The notes under the pieces: generated by a model
What the model was told of the DNA's origin: nothing
The model's database searches: none
The model's input: the letters and a program-made list of their open reading frames with translations, nothing else
Made by a program: the position numbers and the translations under genes
Part shown: positions 46,311 through 54,914 of the stretch, one piece after another
Numbering within the stretch: the stretch's first letter is position 1
Layout: each line of letters opens with the position of its first letter
NCBI RefSeq assembly: GCF_050434145.1
Contig: NZ_JBNPVX010000004.1
Location: 31,240-95,239 of the forward strand
Origin: JAISST01 sp050434145
Lineage (GTDB): Bacteria > Fusobacteriota > Fusobacteriia > Fusobacteriales > Fusobacteriaceae
Direction: 5' to 3'
DNA length: 64,000 nucleotides

Positions 46311-46339
46311 TTGACTAATAAAAAAAAACGTGATAACAT
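46311..46339 (+). promoter_or_regulatory. Promoter of the leader ORF / binding-protein unit
   Basis: TTGACT and TAACAT are separated by 17 bases, with TG one base before the -10. It lies 30 bases before a small ORF that has a strong RBS and diverges from the beta-lactamase promoter. Confidence 0.5.
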
Positions 46340-46368
46340 TTGCGTATTAAAGTGAAAGGAGGTTCGTA

Positions 46369-46476
46369 ATGTTCAAAGATTTTAATTTGAGGAGCAGGAA
46401 ATATACTACAATTGCATATTCTGTCTTTTTTAATGAATCTGAAAAACATTATGACTTTATTTTCCCCAAAAGATAG
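46369..46476 (+). CDS. Small ORF, possible leader peptide (35 aa)
   Basis: ATG at 46369 is preceded by AAAGGAGG at ideal spacing and by a plausible promoter. The 35-residue product starts MFKDFNLRSRKY and is rich in Phe and Tyr (nine of 35). A strong hairpin with T-run lies downstream (46604-46637), before the binding-protein gene. It may be a leader peptide in an attenuation system or a free small protein. It has no recognisable family. Confidence 0.45.
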   Translation: MFKDFNLRSRKYTTIAYSVFFNESEKHYDFIFPKR

Positions 46477-46603
46477 TTCTCTTTTATAGAACAGTAGTTT
46501 ATTTTCAATAATATTTTGAAACTAATAATTTCATATGTATATAGAATAACTATTTGAACTATTGAGGATTATTTCTGAATGTAGTTTTTGTTTGTCATGT
46601 ATA

Positions 46604-46637
46604 GCAGATTAACATTAAAAATGTTGTCTGCTTTTTT
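46604..46637 (+). terminator. Terminator or attenuator ahead of the binding protein
   Basis: GCAGA-TT-AACATT pairs with AATGTT-G-TCTGC across a short internal loop, followed by six T. It lies between the leader ORF and the binding-protein gene, 46 bases before the latter's start. Confidence 0.75.
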
Positions 46638-46683
46638 ATTTTATTTTTTATTATAAAAATTTAAATTATATTAGGAGGAACAA

Positions 46684-47409
46684 ATGAAAAAATTATTTTT
46701 AGCAATATTGATATTTGTGGTGGGAGTAGTAACTTTTAGTAAAGAGAATGAAGTATGGTATGTAGGAACAAATCCAGAATTTCAACCTTTTGAATATATG
46801 GAAAATGGTAAAATAGTAGGATTTGATGTAGAACTAATAGAAGCAATAGCAGCTTTAAATGACAAGAAGATTGAATGGAAAAGTATGGCTTTTGATGGCT
46901 TACTCCCTGCTCTTCAATCAAAAAAGTTGGATGTAATAATCGCCGGAATGACAGCAACAGATGAAAGAAAGAAGTTTGTAAATTTTTCTGAAACTTACTT
47001 TGAATCTAATCAAATGATACTAGTAAATCAAGAAAATACTACAATAGATTCATTTGATAAATTATCTGGAAATAATGTGGGTGTGGTACTTGGTTATACT
47101 GGAGATATTGCTGTAAGTGCAGTAGAAGGAGTGAAAGTTACTAGATATAATGGTGCTTCAGAAGCTATAATTGCACTAAAAGCTAAGAAAGTAGAGGCTG
47201 TAGTTATGGATTCTGAGCCTGCAAAACAATATGCAAAGCAAAATTCTGAATTAAAAGTTATTAATACAGATGTAGCTAAAGAACAATATGCTATAGCAAT
47301 AGGAAAAGATAATAATGAGTTAGTTGAAATCATAAATCAAGGATTGAAAACTTTAAAGGAGAATGGAACTTACGATAAGTTAATAGAAAAGTATTTCGGA
47401 AATAAGTAG
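46684..47409 (+). CDS. Amino-acid ABC transporter substrate-binding protein
   Basis: The 241 aa periplasmic protein of the polar amino acid family 3 has a signal peptide to about residue 19, then VGTNPEFQPFEYMENGKIVGFDVELIEAIA, GLLPALQSKKLDVIIAGMTAT and ERKKFVNFSETYF. The ligand-contact pattern suits arginine, glutamine or a related amino acid. No permease or ATPase genes are adjacent, so it works with a transporter encoded elsewhere. RBS AGGAGG precedes ATG. Confidence 0.92.
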   Translation: MKKLFLAILIFVVGVVTFSKENEVWYVGTNPEFQPFEYMENGKIVGFDVELIEAIAALNDKKIEWKSMAFDGLLPALQSKKLDVIIAGMTATDERKKFVNFSETYFESNQMILVNQENTTIDSFDKLSGNNVGVVLGYTGDIAVSAVEGVKVTRYNGASEAIIALKAKKVEAVVMDSEPAKQYAKQNSELKVINTDVAKEQYAIAIGKDNNELVEIINQGLKTLKENGTYDKLIEKYFGNK

Positions 47410-47592
47410 TTTAAGTCAATATAAATATTAACAATTCATAATTTGAAAATATAATGAGAATAATATGAGTTGAATGATTGCTATTACGATTTTGATATAT
47501 TATTTTTGTAAAATGAAATTATCAAGTTATCAGATTGTAGATATTGCATTTTAATGCTTATTAAGGTATACTAGAAATAAGGATGTGATTAT

Positions 47593-47820
47593 ATGAAAAT
47601 TGATAAAAAATATCGTAATATTGCTTTTTCTTGTTTAGCAGCTATAATAATTTCTGTTCCGATTGCTTTTATTATGGTTGTAATTAATTTAGGATTTACA
47701 AAAGGTTTTTTATTTGCATTTTTAAAATCTGCATTAGTAAGTATTTTAATATCTATTCCTTTAGCAAATATAGGCATTCCCATTGCAGATAAAATAACAT
47801 CAAAGCTTATAAAAGATTAA
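47593..47820 (+). CDS. DUF2798 small membrane protein
   Basis: The 75 aa protein has two transmembrane helices (residues about 9-31 and 44-66) with a short basic N-terminus, matching DUF2798 proteins. Function unknown. It is flanked by non-coding sequence and ends before a shared terminator. Confidence 0.75.
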   Translation: MKIDKKYRNIAFSCLAAIIISVPIAFIMVVINLGFTKGFLFAFLKSALVSILISIPLANIGIPIADKITSKLIKD

Positions 47821-47840
47821 ATATAAGAAAATATAATTAA

Positions 47841-47885
47841 AATTAGCTTGGAGTTGGCATATGCCTATTCCAAGCTAATTTATGT
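47841..47885. terminator. Bidirectional terminator
   Basis: Perfect 12-base arms AATTAGCTTGGA and TCCAAGCTAATT, with an inner GGCATATGCC palindrome, lie between the convergent DUF2798 and ddh genes. Confidence 0.85.
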
Positions 47886-47902
47886 TATGATATAACTTTA
47901 TT

Positions 47903-48886
47903 TTACAATAGTTTTTTTCGTAGTTCTTCTGGTGATAAATTTGATAAATACCCTGGTGCAATATCAAATATAGTTTTGCAACCAAATTGTCCTTCTTGAT
48001 GCATTTTATATGCTGCTCTTGCATATGCAACTAAAACACTTGCTGTAAATTGTGGATTGGAATCTAGTTTTAAAGAATATTCTATTATATTTTTGGATTG
48101 ATTATCCCATCCAGTATTTCCACTTCTTATTACAAAACCGCCATGAGGCATTCCAGAATGGTTTGTATCTAATTCTTCCTGGGAGATAAAATTAACAATA
48201 GTTTCATACTCAGCAAAATAATTAGGCATTTCTTTTATTTCTTTTTCTACTAAAAAAATATCTGCTCCTTCATCCAATACTACATAACATTCTCTTAGAT
48301 GCTTTTCTCTTGTACTAAGCTTAGGATTAAGTCCCTTTCTTACTGCTTCTAAGGCACTATCGATAGGAATAGTATATTGTCTTGCATCTTTTACTCCATT
48401 GATTCTTCTGATAGCATCTGAATGTCCTTGGCTAACACCTTTTCCCCAGAAAGTATAGTCAGCACCATCAGGTAAAATAGCATTGTTATATAATCTGTTT
48501 ACAGAAAACATTCCTGGATCCCAACCAACACAGATTATAGATAATGTTTTGCCAGCCATACTAGATTTATTGACCGCAGAAAAATGTTCGTTTACTTTTG
48601 CATGTGTATCATAACTATCAATTATATTAAAATCTTTTGCTAACATTGGAGATTGGGTAGGTAAATCTGTTGCGCTGCCTCCACATAATATTAAAACATC
48701 AATTTTATCTTTGAAGTTTAATACATCATCAACAGAATGAACTTTTACATCTTTATGTAAAATATTAACAGAGTGAGGCTCTCTTCTTGTAAATACTGCT
48801 ACAAGTTCTATATCATTATTTTGCTTTATAGCACACTCTACCCCTTTTCCTAAGTTACCATATCCATAAATCCCTAATTTAATCAT
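47903..48886 (-). CDS. ddh: meso-Diaminopimelate D-dehydrogenase
   Basis: Ddh makes meso-diaminopimelate in one NADPH-dependent step from tetrahydrodipicolinate, for lysine and peptidoglycan. The 327 aa length is normal. The Rossmann start IKLGIYGYGNLGKGVE, the segment SIICVGWDPGMFSVNRLY and FWGKGVSQGHSDAIRRI are typical. RBS AGGAGGA precedes ATG. Its 5-prime region abuts a MITE-like element. Fusobacteria may use related enzymes where lanthionine replaces DAP, so the in vivo product is not certain. Confidence 0.95.
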   Translation of the reverse strand: MIKLGIYGYGNLGKGVECAIKQNNDIELVAVFTRREPHSVNILHKDVKVHSVDDVLNFKDKIDVLILCGGSATDLPTQSPMLAKDFNIIDSYDTHAKVNEHFSAVNKSSMAGKTLSIICVGWDPGMFSVNRLYNNAILPDGADYTFWGKGVSQGHSDAIRRINGVKDARQYTIPIDSALEAVRKGLNPKLSTREKHLRECYVVLDEGADIFLVEKEIKEMPNYFAEYETIVNFISQEELDTNHSGMPHGGFVIRSGNTGWDNQSKNIIEYSLKLDSNPQFTASVLVAYARAAYKMHQEGQFGCKTIFDIAPGYLSNLSPEELRKKLL

Positions 48887-48914
48887 AAATACTTCATCCT
48901 CCTATTAATTTATT

Positions 48915-49111
48915 ATTTAAGCTGTTGCAGAACTATTTTTTTTCTTACAAAATTTATACTTTAATTATTCTTTTCCACCAGCCTCGCTATGCTCGGCTGC
49001 TGTCGGGAGTGTGCAGTGCCTTTTGGGACTTTGTCCCAAACCCTAAAAGAATTGGTAATATCAATAAATATTCACTATATAATGAATGGAAATCTCTATT
49101 TCGCAACGGCC
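48915..49111 (-). repeat. MITE-like element, copy C (upstream of ddh)
   Basis: This copy has the best terminal inverted repeats: TTAAGCTGTTGC at one end and GCAACGGCC at the other. It is flanked by an exact 9-base direct repeat TAATTTATT (48906-48914 and 49112-49120). The 16-mer GAAATCTCTATTTCGC at 49089-49104 is the exact complement of the copy A sequence at 6504-6519. It lacks the middle part of copies A and B, so it is shorter. No plausible ORF. Confidence 0.65.
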
Positions 49112-49125
49112 TAATTTATTTTTTA

Positions 49126-49898
49126 TTAAAAACCTATTTTTAAAGTTTCAGTATCTAATATATCACTTTGTGATAGTGTAATTGGTAGTTTTTGATCCTC
49201 AGTAAAGCCAATAGTTTCACCATCTTTTAATTCTGCATCATTCATTAGGATATAATCTATGATATTATGTAGAAAATTGAATAATTCTTCAGAATTATGT
49301 TTGCTATCAATTATTTCAATATCATATTTTCCAAAAACTTTCATTCCATATGTATATGCACTAGTTGTCTTGCCCTGATCATTACTATAAAGGCCAAAAT
49401 ATATCATATTTAATATAGGTAAATCACCATTTGTGATGTATGACTTTGCCAAATCTTTATACATATCAGGGTTATATACAGTCCCAGAAGAGTGTAGTCC
49501 AGTTGCATTAGGTTGTTTTAAACAGCTAGCACATAGTTTCACATATAGTGTAGCAGCATCGACAAGTTTCTTTTCTCTTTTTAGGACAGCAACAATAAGG
49601 TTAGCAGTATGTTTCTCAGCTATTTGCACAGCTTCTGGCCAAGTAAAATTATTCTTAGCATTTTCAACAGCTTCATTATTAGGTATTGGAGCCTTTACTA
49701 GATTAATAGCAAGCCAATCTCAGCTATAATAGAATTATTTTCATATTTAATATTTTTTTCATCTATGATAATTTCCCAGTCTTCTTTCAAATCTTTTTTT
49801 AATAACTGCAAATCAATATTTGGAGTGTCAAGTAGAACAAACCCTACAAAAGAGCCAGCTTCCTTTTCTATATTTTCATTTTTAATAGTTTCTGTCAT
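49126..49898 (-). pseudogene. DUF4261 protein gene with a frameshift
   Basis: Two open frames join into one DUF4261 protein. The first (from ATG 49898) reads MTETIKNENIEKEAGSFVGF to IIAEIG, then runs into a stop. The second frame continues LAINLVKAPIPNNEAVENAK, WPEAVQIAEKHTANLIVAVL and ends ETLKIGF at 49126. One base is missing near 49710. The rest of the gene is intact, so this may be a recent mutation, phase variation or a sequencing error. RBS GGAAGGTGA precedes the ATG. Function of DUF4261 is unknown. Confidence 0.75.
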
Positions 49899-49928
49899 AT
49901 TTTTTAGTCACCTTCCATATAATTTTAT

Positions 49929-51311
49929 TTAAATTGCTGTAATATTCTCTCTTTTTTTGCTAAAAAGTCCTACAACTTCTGTATGAGATGTGAATGGAAA
50001 CATGTCTACTGGTTGGATTGTATTTAATTTATAACCATTGTCAGATAAAATTTTTGCATCTCTTGCGAAAGTAGATGGATTGCAAGAAATATATACAATT
50101 TCTGAAATATTATTCATGGACACCACTTCTAAGGTTTTTTCATCTATACCTTTTCTAGGAGGGTCAAAGATAATAGAATCTATTTTTTCACCTTTTTTTA
50201 TTAGAGTAGGTAGTTTCTCTTCTACACTTCCATTTATAAATTGGATATTATTGATATTATTCTCTCTACTTGCTATAATCCCATCTTTGGTGGCTGACAT
50301 TGATAGCTCAATAGCAAAAATTTTCTTAGCTTTTTTTGATAAAATCATTGCAATTGTCCCAGTACCAGAATATGCATCTATAATATTTTTATTGGTGATG
50401 TCATTAAAACAATTGATTGCAACATTATATAATTTTTTTGTTTGATCCAGATTGATCTGAAAAAAAGACAAGGGAGAAATATTAAATTTGATTCCATTTA
50501 TTTCTTCAGTGATTACTCTATCTCCACATATTAATATATTATTATGTCCAAGAGCAACATTAGTTTTTTTTGAATTGAGGGAAATATAAATAGACTTGAT
50601 GTTGGGGATAATATTTTTAAGACTTTTTAAAATTTCTACACACTTTTCATTTAATTTTTTTGCATTTATAATAAGTACAACCATAGCTTCATCTTTTGAA
50701 TTTGTTCTTACCATTATATGTCTTAATATACCTTTATGTTCAGTTTCATTATAGACAGAAATATTTTCTTTATTCAATATTTTTTTTAAGTGGTCTATGA
50801 TTTTATTTCCTAATTTGGAATTGAGTATATTTTCTTCTACTTGAAAGATATCATGAGATTTCTTCTTAAAAAAACCAGTGATAATTTGACCATTTACTTT
50901 TCTAAAAGGTTCAATAATTTTGTTACGATAATTAAATGGGTTATCAGCGCCCATTACATCTTTTACAACAGTATTATTTAATTTTCCTATTTTCTTTACG
51001 ACATCTTCGACCATGAGTTTCTTATATTTAAGTTGAGAATTATATTGAAGCATACCAAAATCACATCCTTGGAAATCTTCAAAGGAAATTTTTGATAAAT
51101 CCTTGATTCTTTCTTTAGATGCTTTTATAATTTTTTCTATTAGAGCTCTGCCATATGATTTTTTTAAAGATATTATCTTTACTTCCAATAGGTCACCTGG
51201 TATGGACATTGGAACAAATATAGCAAAATCATTGTAATATCCAAGGCCTTCCCCACCAGGAATAATTTTTTCTATTTTGATTTGAATTATTTGATCTTTG
51301 GAGAGATTCAT
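49929..51311 (-). CDS. RumA/TrmA-family RNA uracil-5 methyltransferase
   Basis: The 460 aa protein has an N-terminal TRAM RNA-binding domain (IKIEKIIPGGEGLGYYND) and a C-terminal SAM methyltransferase with IDAYSGTGTIAMIL, IIFDPPRKG and the nucleophile motif VYISCNPSTFARD. It methylates C5 of a uracil in rRNA or tRNA. The usual N-terminal Fe-S cysteines are reduced to one (FQGCDFGMLQY), so no cluster is expected. The specific target (U747, U1939 or tRNA U54) is not clear. It is last in the pnp-rsmH gene run. Confidence 0.9.
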   Translation of the reverse strand: MNLSKDQIIQIKIEKIIPGGEGLGYYNDFAIFVPMSIPGDLLEVKIISLKKSYGRALIEKIIKASKERIKDLSKISFEDFQGCDFGMLQYNSQLKYKKLMVEDVVKKIGKLNNTVVKDVMGADNPFNYRNKIIEPFRKVNGQIITGFFKKKSHDIFQVEENILNSKLGNKIIDHLKKILNKENISVYNETEHKGILRHIMVRTNSKDEAMVVLIINAKKLNEKCVEILKSLKNIIPNIKSIYISLNSKKTNVALGHNNILICGDRVITEEINGIKFNISPLSFFQINLDQTKKLYNVAINCFNDITNKNIIDAYSGTGTIAMILSKKAKKIFAIELSMSATKDGIIASRENNINNIQFINGSVEEKLPTLIKKGEKIDSIIFDPPRKGIDEKTLEVVSMNNISEIVYISCNPSTFARDAKILSDNGYKLNTIQPVDMFPFTSHTEVVGLFSKKRENITAI

Positions 51312-51376
51312 GTATATCTCCTACCTTTGCTATATTAAAATTTTTATGAAATGAAAATTGATAATGTCTTAGACTT

Positions 51377-51640
51377 TTATTTTTCTTGATTAATTTTGAA
51401 ATACTGTATAGTATTGAATACTTCCATCCCATGCTTTTCTTGCATTTCAGAAGCAATATGTTCAATATCAGCTTTTTCATCATAAACAAGATTTGTTCTT
51501 TCAATTTCCTTTTGTATTTCTAAATGATAATTTCTCTTTTGAGAAATTTCAGATTCTAATCTAGAGATTTGCAATAAATATGTAATGTGTGCGATTGCCA
51601 TAGCAACTAAAAAACACAAAAAAAATAGATATTTTTTCAT
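51377..51640 (-). CDS. FtsL-like division protein
   Basis: The 87 aa bitopic protein has one helix (residues about 5-24) followed by a coiled-coil-prone stretch (LLQISRLESEISQKRNYHLEIQ). It begins one base after rsmH, the standard place of ftsL at the start of the cell-wall/division cluster. Sequence conservation of FtsL is poor, so the call rests on position and shape. RBS GAGGTT precedes ATG. Confidence 0.65.
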   Translation of the reverse strand: MKKYLFFLCFLVAMAIAHITYLLQISRLESEISQKRNYHLEIQKEIERTNLVYDEKADIEHIASEMQEKHGMEVFNTIQYFKINQEK

Positions 51641-51641
51641 A

Positions 51642-52577
51642 TTATAACCTCTCTACTATTCGAAGTTTAGCAGAGTGAGCTCTATTATTAATTTTAAGCT
51701 CTTTTTCATTAGAAACAATAGGCTTCTTAGTGAGTATTTTGACTTCTGCTTTTCCATTACAATTACAAATTAACATTTTAGGTGGGCATTTACATGCTGT
51801 AGCCAAATCTCTGAAGGTATTTTTTACAATTCTATCTTCTATTGAATGAAAAGTAATAATACCAAGAAGACCGCCTTTTTTAAGTGCTTTGACAGCTTTA
51901 TGAATGGACTTTTCCAATACTTCCAGTTCCTTGTTAACTTCAATTCTGATTGCCTGGAATGTTTTTTTAGCAGGATGTTTAGCGGCTCTTTCTGTGTAAG
52001 CTCTTTTTATTATATCGACCAATTGAAAAGTTGTCTCTATTTTCTGTTTTTTTCTTTCAATAGAAATGAGTTTGGCTATTTTTTTTGCATGTCTTTCTTC
52101 ACCATATTGAAAGATTATATTTGATAAATCTTCTTCACTGTAGTCATTCACTATATTATATGCAGATAAATCAGAATGCTGATCCATTCTCATATCAAGT
52201 CTTGCATCATATCTATATGAAAATCCTCTTTCTGGATCGTCTAATTGTTCTGATGACACTCCGATATCCATAAGAATACCATCTACTTTATCCACACCAG
52301 CTGCATATAAAACTATATCTAAGTTTTCAAAATTATTTTTAAATATTTCTAATTGATTTTTAAATGATAGTAGTCTTTCTTTGGAGAATTCAATTGCTTT
52401 GTCATCTTGATCAATAGCAATGAGCTTTCCCTTAGGTGAAAGTTTTTTCAAAATTCCTTCAGAATGTCCACCACCACCTAAGGTACAATCTAGATATATT
52501 CCGTCTTTATTTTTTACCATATTATCAATAACTTCCTGATAAAGTACTGGAATATGGTAAGTTTTACTATTTTCCAT
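51642..52577 (-). CDS. rsmH: 16S rRNA m4C1402 methyltransferase
   Basis: RsmH (MraW) methylates N4 of C1402 of 16S rRNA. The 311 aa length is normal. The motif YLDCTLGGGGHSEGIL (SAM site), GILMDIGVSSEQLDDPERGFSYRYDARLDMRMD, and GGLLGIITFHSIEDRIVK are diagnostic. RBS GGAGA precedes ATG. It is followed by the ftsL-like gene, while the rest of the usual mur cluster is absent here. Confidence 0.97.
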   Translation of the reverse strand: MENSKTYHIPVLYQEVIDNMVKNKDGIYLDCTLGGGGHSEGILKKLSPKGKLIAIDQDDKAIEFSKERLLSFKNQLEIFKNNFENLDIVLYAAGVDKVDGILMDIGVSSEQLDDPERGFSYRYDARLDMRMDQHSDLSAYNIVNDYSEEDLSNIIFQYGEERHAKKIAKLISIERKKQKIETTFQLVDIIKRAYTERAAKHPAKKTFQAIRIEVNKELEVLEKSIHKAVKALKKGGLLGIITFHSIEDRIVKNTFRDLATACKCPPKMLICNCNGKAEVKILTKKPIVSNEKELKINNRAHSAKLRIVERL

Positions 52578-52630
52578 TTGTTCTCCATGATAATCTAATA
52601 ATGAAACTTGTTATAAAATGAGCTAATCGA

Positions 52631-52885
52631 TTATATTAACCACATAAAAACTCTACTTAAAAAAGATAAAAGTATAAAAACGACTATAGGAGAAAGATCG
52701 ATATTTGCTCTATTTCTAGGTAATAATTTTCTAACTGGATCTAAAATTGGATCAGTTAATTTATAAATAACAGTTCCTACTTGATTATTTCCAAGTCCTG
52801 GAAGCCAAGATAGGATACAACGAATAAACACAAGAATTACTGTAAAATAAATAATATAGCTTACTATACGGAAAAAAATACTCAT
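52631..52885 (-). CDS. YggT family membrane protein
   Basis: The 84 aa protein has two helices with the YggT pattern IRCILSWLPGLGN...IYKLTDPILDPVRKLLP in between. The family is linked to cell division or osmotic tolerance; exact function is unclear. ATG 52885 is used because AAGGAG lies six bases ahead; a GTG two codons earlier overlaps the RBS. It sits between pgsA and rsmH. Confidence 0.9.
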   Translation of the reverse strand: MSIFFRIVSYIIYFTVILVFIRCILSWLPGLGNNQVGTVIYKLTDPILDPVRKLLPRNRANIDLSPIVVFILLSFLSRVFMWLI

Positions 52886-52967
52886 AATCACTCCTTATTT
52901 ATAATAGAAATTTATTTTGTCAACTAGAAAATCTCGTTAGTAGACTTTGAATTTTGTTTATATGAAA

Positions 52968-53519
52968 TTATTGATTTAAAAAATAATGTTTTGCCTTTGA
53001 GGTATACTCTATTCCGGACCATATAGTTAGTATCACTGGGATAAGCATGAGATACATCATATTAATATTAATACCCAAAATACGAACATATTTGCCAGTA
53101 AGCATCATGAGAAGTATGACAATCATTTGACTTGTGGTTTTATATTTTCCTAATTTTCCTGCTGGGATAACTTCACCATTGGAAGCTGCCAGTATTCGAA
53201 TTCCACTTATTAAAAATTCTCTTGCAATTACTACAATTGACATCCAAGATGGAATATAGTCTAGTTTTACAAAAACAACCAATGCTGAAATAACAAGTAT
53301 TTTATCAGCCAATGGGTCCATAACTTTTCCAAAGTTGCTTACTAAATTATATTTTCTAGCAATATAACCATCAAAAAAGTCTGTGAGAGAAGCTATTACA
53401 AAAATAGCAAAGGCAATAAGTCTATATATTATGCCATTACTATTAGAAGCTTCTAAAAAATATATAAATGGTACAGTAAGTATCAATCTTATAAAAGTTA
53501 GTTTATTAGGCAAATTCAT
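52968..53519 (-). CDS. pgsA: CDP-diacylglycerol--glycerol-3-phosphate 3-phosphatidyltransferase
   Basis: PgsA makes phosphatidylglycerol phosphate in the inner membrane. The 183 aa protein has the CDP-alcohol phosphatidyltransferase motif DG-xx-AR-x8-G-x3-D-x3-D, seen as DGYIARKYNLVSNFGKV followed by MDPLAD. Several helices surround it. RBS AAGGAGA precedes ATG. It lies 29 bases after rimO in a common bacterial arrangement. Confidence 0.95.
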   Translation of the reverse strand: MNLPNKLTFIRLILTVPFIYFLEASNSNGIIYRLIAFAIFVIASLTDFFDGYIARKYNLVSNFGKVMDPLADKILVISALVVFVKLDYIPSWMSIVVIAREFLISGIRILAASNGEVIPAGKLGKYKTTSQMIVILLMMLTGKYVRILGININMMYLMLIPVILTIWSGIEYTSKAKHYFLNQ

Positions 53520-53548
53520 ATTCAGTCTCCTTATGATATTAGGTTTTA

Positions 53549-54880
53549 TTATTTTGAAACAATATGACCAATAAAGTCATAATCAAAACTTTGCTCTATT
53601 TTTACTTTTACAATTTCCCCTGATATTCCACTTCCATCATTGATTAATATTTTTCCATCAATGTCATATGCTTGAGATTGGCTTCTTCCTTCTAGTAAAT
53701 ATTCACTTTCCGAAGAAATTCCATCAATCATAACATCAATTGTATTGTTTATAATTTTTTTATTTTTCTTTTCAGCTATTTCGCGTTGTAAATTCATTAA
53801 TGTTGCCCATCGTGCTTCTTTGATATCTTCACTAATTTGATTAGGTAAATCATGGGCAACAGTATTTTCTTCACGAGAATACTTAAAAACACCAATATAA
53901 TCAAATTCTATTTCTTTAATATATTCTAACAATTCTTGAAAATTTTCTTCAGTTTCCCCAGGGAACCCAACAATAATAGAAGTTCTAAGTGTAGCATTTG
54001 GAATTTCTTTTTTGATATTTCTCAAAATCTTTATGGTACTTGCACTAGAATGAGCACGTGCCATAGATTTAAGAATATTATCTGAAATATGCTGTATGGG
54101 AATATCAAAATATTTACATATCTTAGGTTCGTTCTTAATTAATTCTAGTAATTCATCCGTAAATGAAGCTGGATACATGTAATATATTCTGATCCATTGA
54201 AGGCCTTCTAATTTTACTAGTTCTCTAAGTAGATCAGCGAGAGCTGGTTTACCGTATATATCATGACCATATTCTGTAGTTTCTTGTGCAAGAATATTTA
54301 GTTCTTTTACCCCGTTTATAGTAAGTTTTTTGGCTTCAGAAACAATATCCTCAATAGTTCTGCTTTTCAATTGACCTCTTAGTTGTGGTATTATGCAATA
54401 TGAACATCTTCTATTACAACCTTCAGCAATTTTGATATAAGCAGTATGTTTTGGTGTAGTCAGTATTCTATCTGTATCTGAGTTTGGCAAGAATCCAAGA
54501 GAATCACAAATAATCTCTTGATTTCCAATTGACAAATTATCTACTACTCCTAAAATTTGATCTACTTGCCCAGTGCCAATTACTGCATCAATTTCGGGTA
54601 TTTCACTTATTAAGTCTTGCTGATATCTCTGAGCAAGACATCCTGTAACTATTAATTTCAGGTCTTTTTTATCTTTTTTGTGTTCAGCTACTTCTAATAT
54701 CGCTTCAATAGATTCTTCTTTGGCGTCGCCAATGAATCCACAAGTATTGACTATAACAACATCAGCTTCACTCAAATCTCTTGTAATGGTAAAATCCCTA
54801 TTATTTACCAACATTCCTAGATAGTTTTCACTGTCAACTAAATTTTTGCTACAACCTAAGCTGATTAGGGCTAATTTCAT
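53549..54880 (-). CDS. rimO: Ribosomal protein S12 methylthiotransferase
   Basis: RimO adds a methylthio group to Asp89 (E. coli numbering) of ribosomal protein S12. The 443 aa protein has the N-terminal UPF0004 domain with three cysteines (LGCSKN, NTCGFI and TGCLAQR), the radical SAM motif CNRRCSYC, and a C-terminal TRAM domain. The sequences KIAEGCNRRCSYCIIPQLRG and SIIVGFPGETEENF are typical. RBS GAGGTGA precedes ATG; it follows pnp by 34 bases. Confidence 0.96.
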   Translation of the reverse strand: MKLALISLGCSKNLVDSENYLGMLVNNRDFTITRDLSEADVVIVNTCGFIGDAKEESIEAILEVAEHKKDKKDLKLIVTGCLAQRYQQDLISEIPEIDAVIGTGQVDQILGVVDNLSIGNQEIICDSLGFLPNSDTDRILTTPKHTAYIKIAEGCNRRCSYCIIPQLRGQLKSRTIEDIVSEAKKLTINGVKELNILAQETTEYGHDIYGKPALADLLRELVKLEGLQWIRIYYMYPASFTDELLELIKNEPKICKYFDIPIQHISDNILKSMARAHSSASTIKILRNIKKEIPNATLRTSIIVGFPGETEENFQELLEYIKEIEFDYIGVFKYSREENTVAHDLPNQISEDIKEARWATLMNLQREIAEKKNKKIINNTIDVMIDGISSESEYLLEGRSQSQAYDIDGKILINDGSGISGEIVKVKIEQSFDYDFIGHIVSK

Positions 54881-54914
54881 ATATTACATTCACCTCAAAG
54901 AAATTAATACCATG

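Noticed and set aside
46211..46683. T-box riboswitch ahead of the amino-acid-binding protein
   Set aside because: No T-box consensus (AGGGTGG...ACCGCG type) could be found in the leader; only a hairpin and a small ORF are seen.
48925..49143. 72-codon open frame inside repeat copy C
   Set aside because: It spans the element end and the neighbouring gene's stop region and has no ribosome-binding site.
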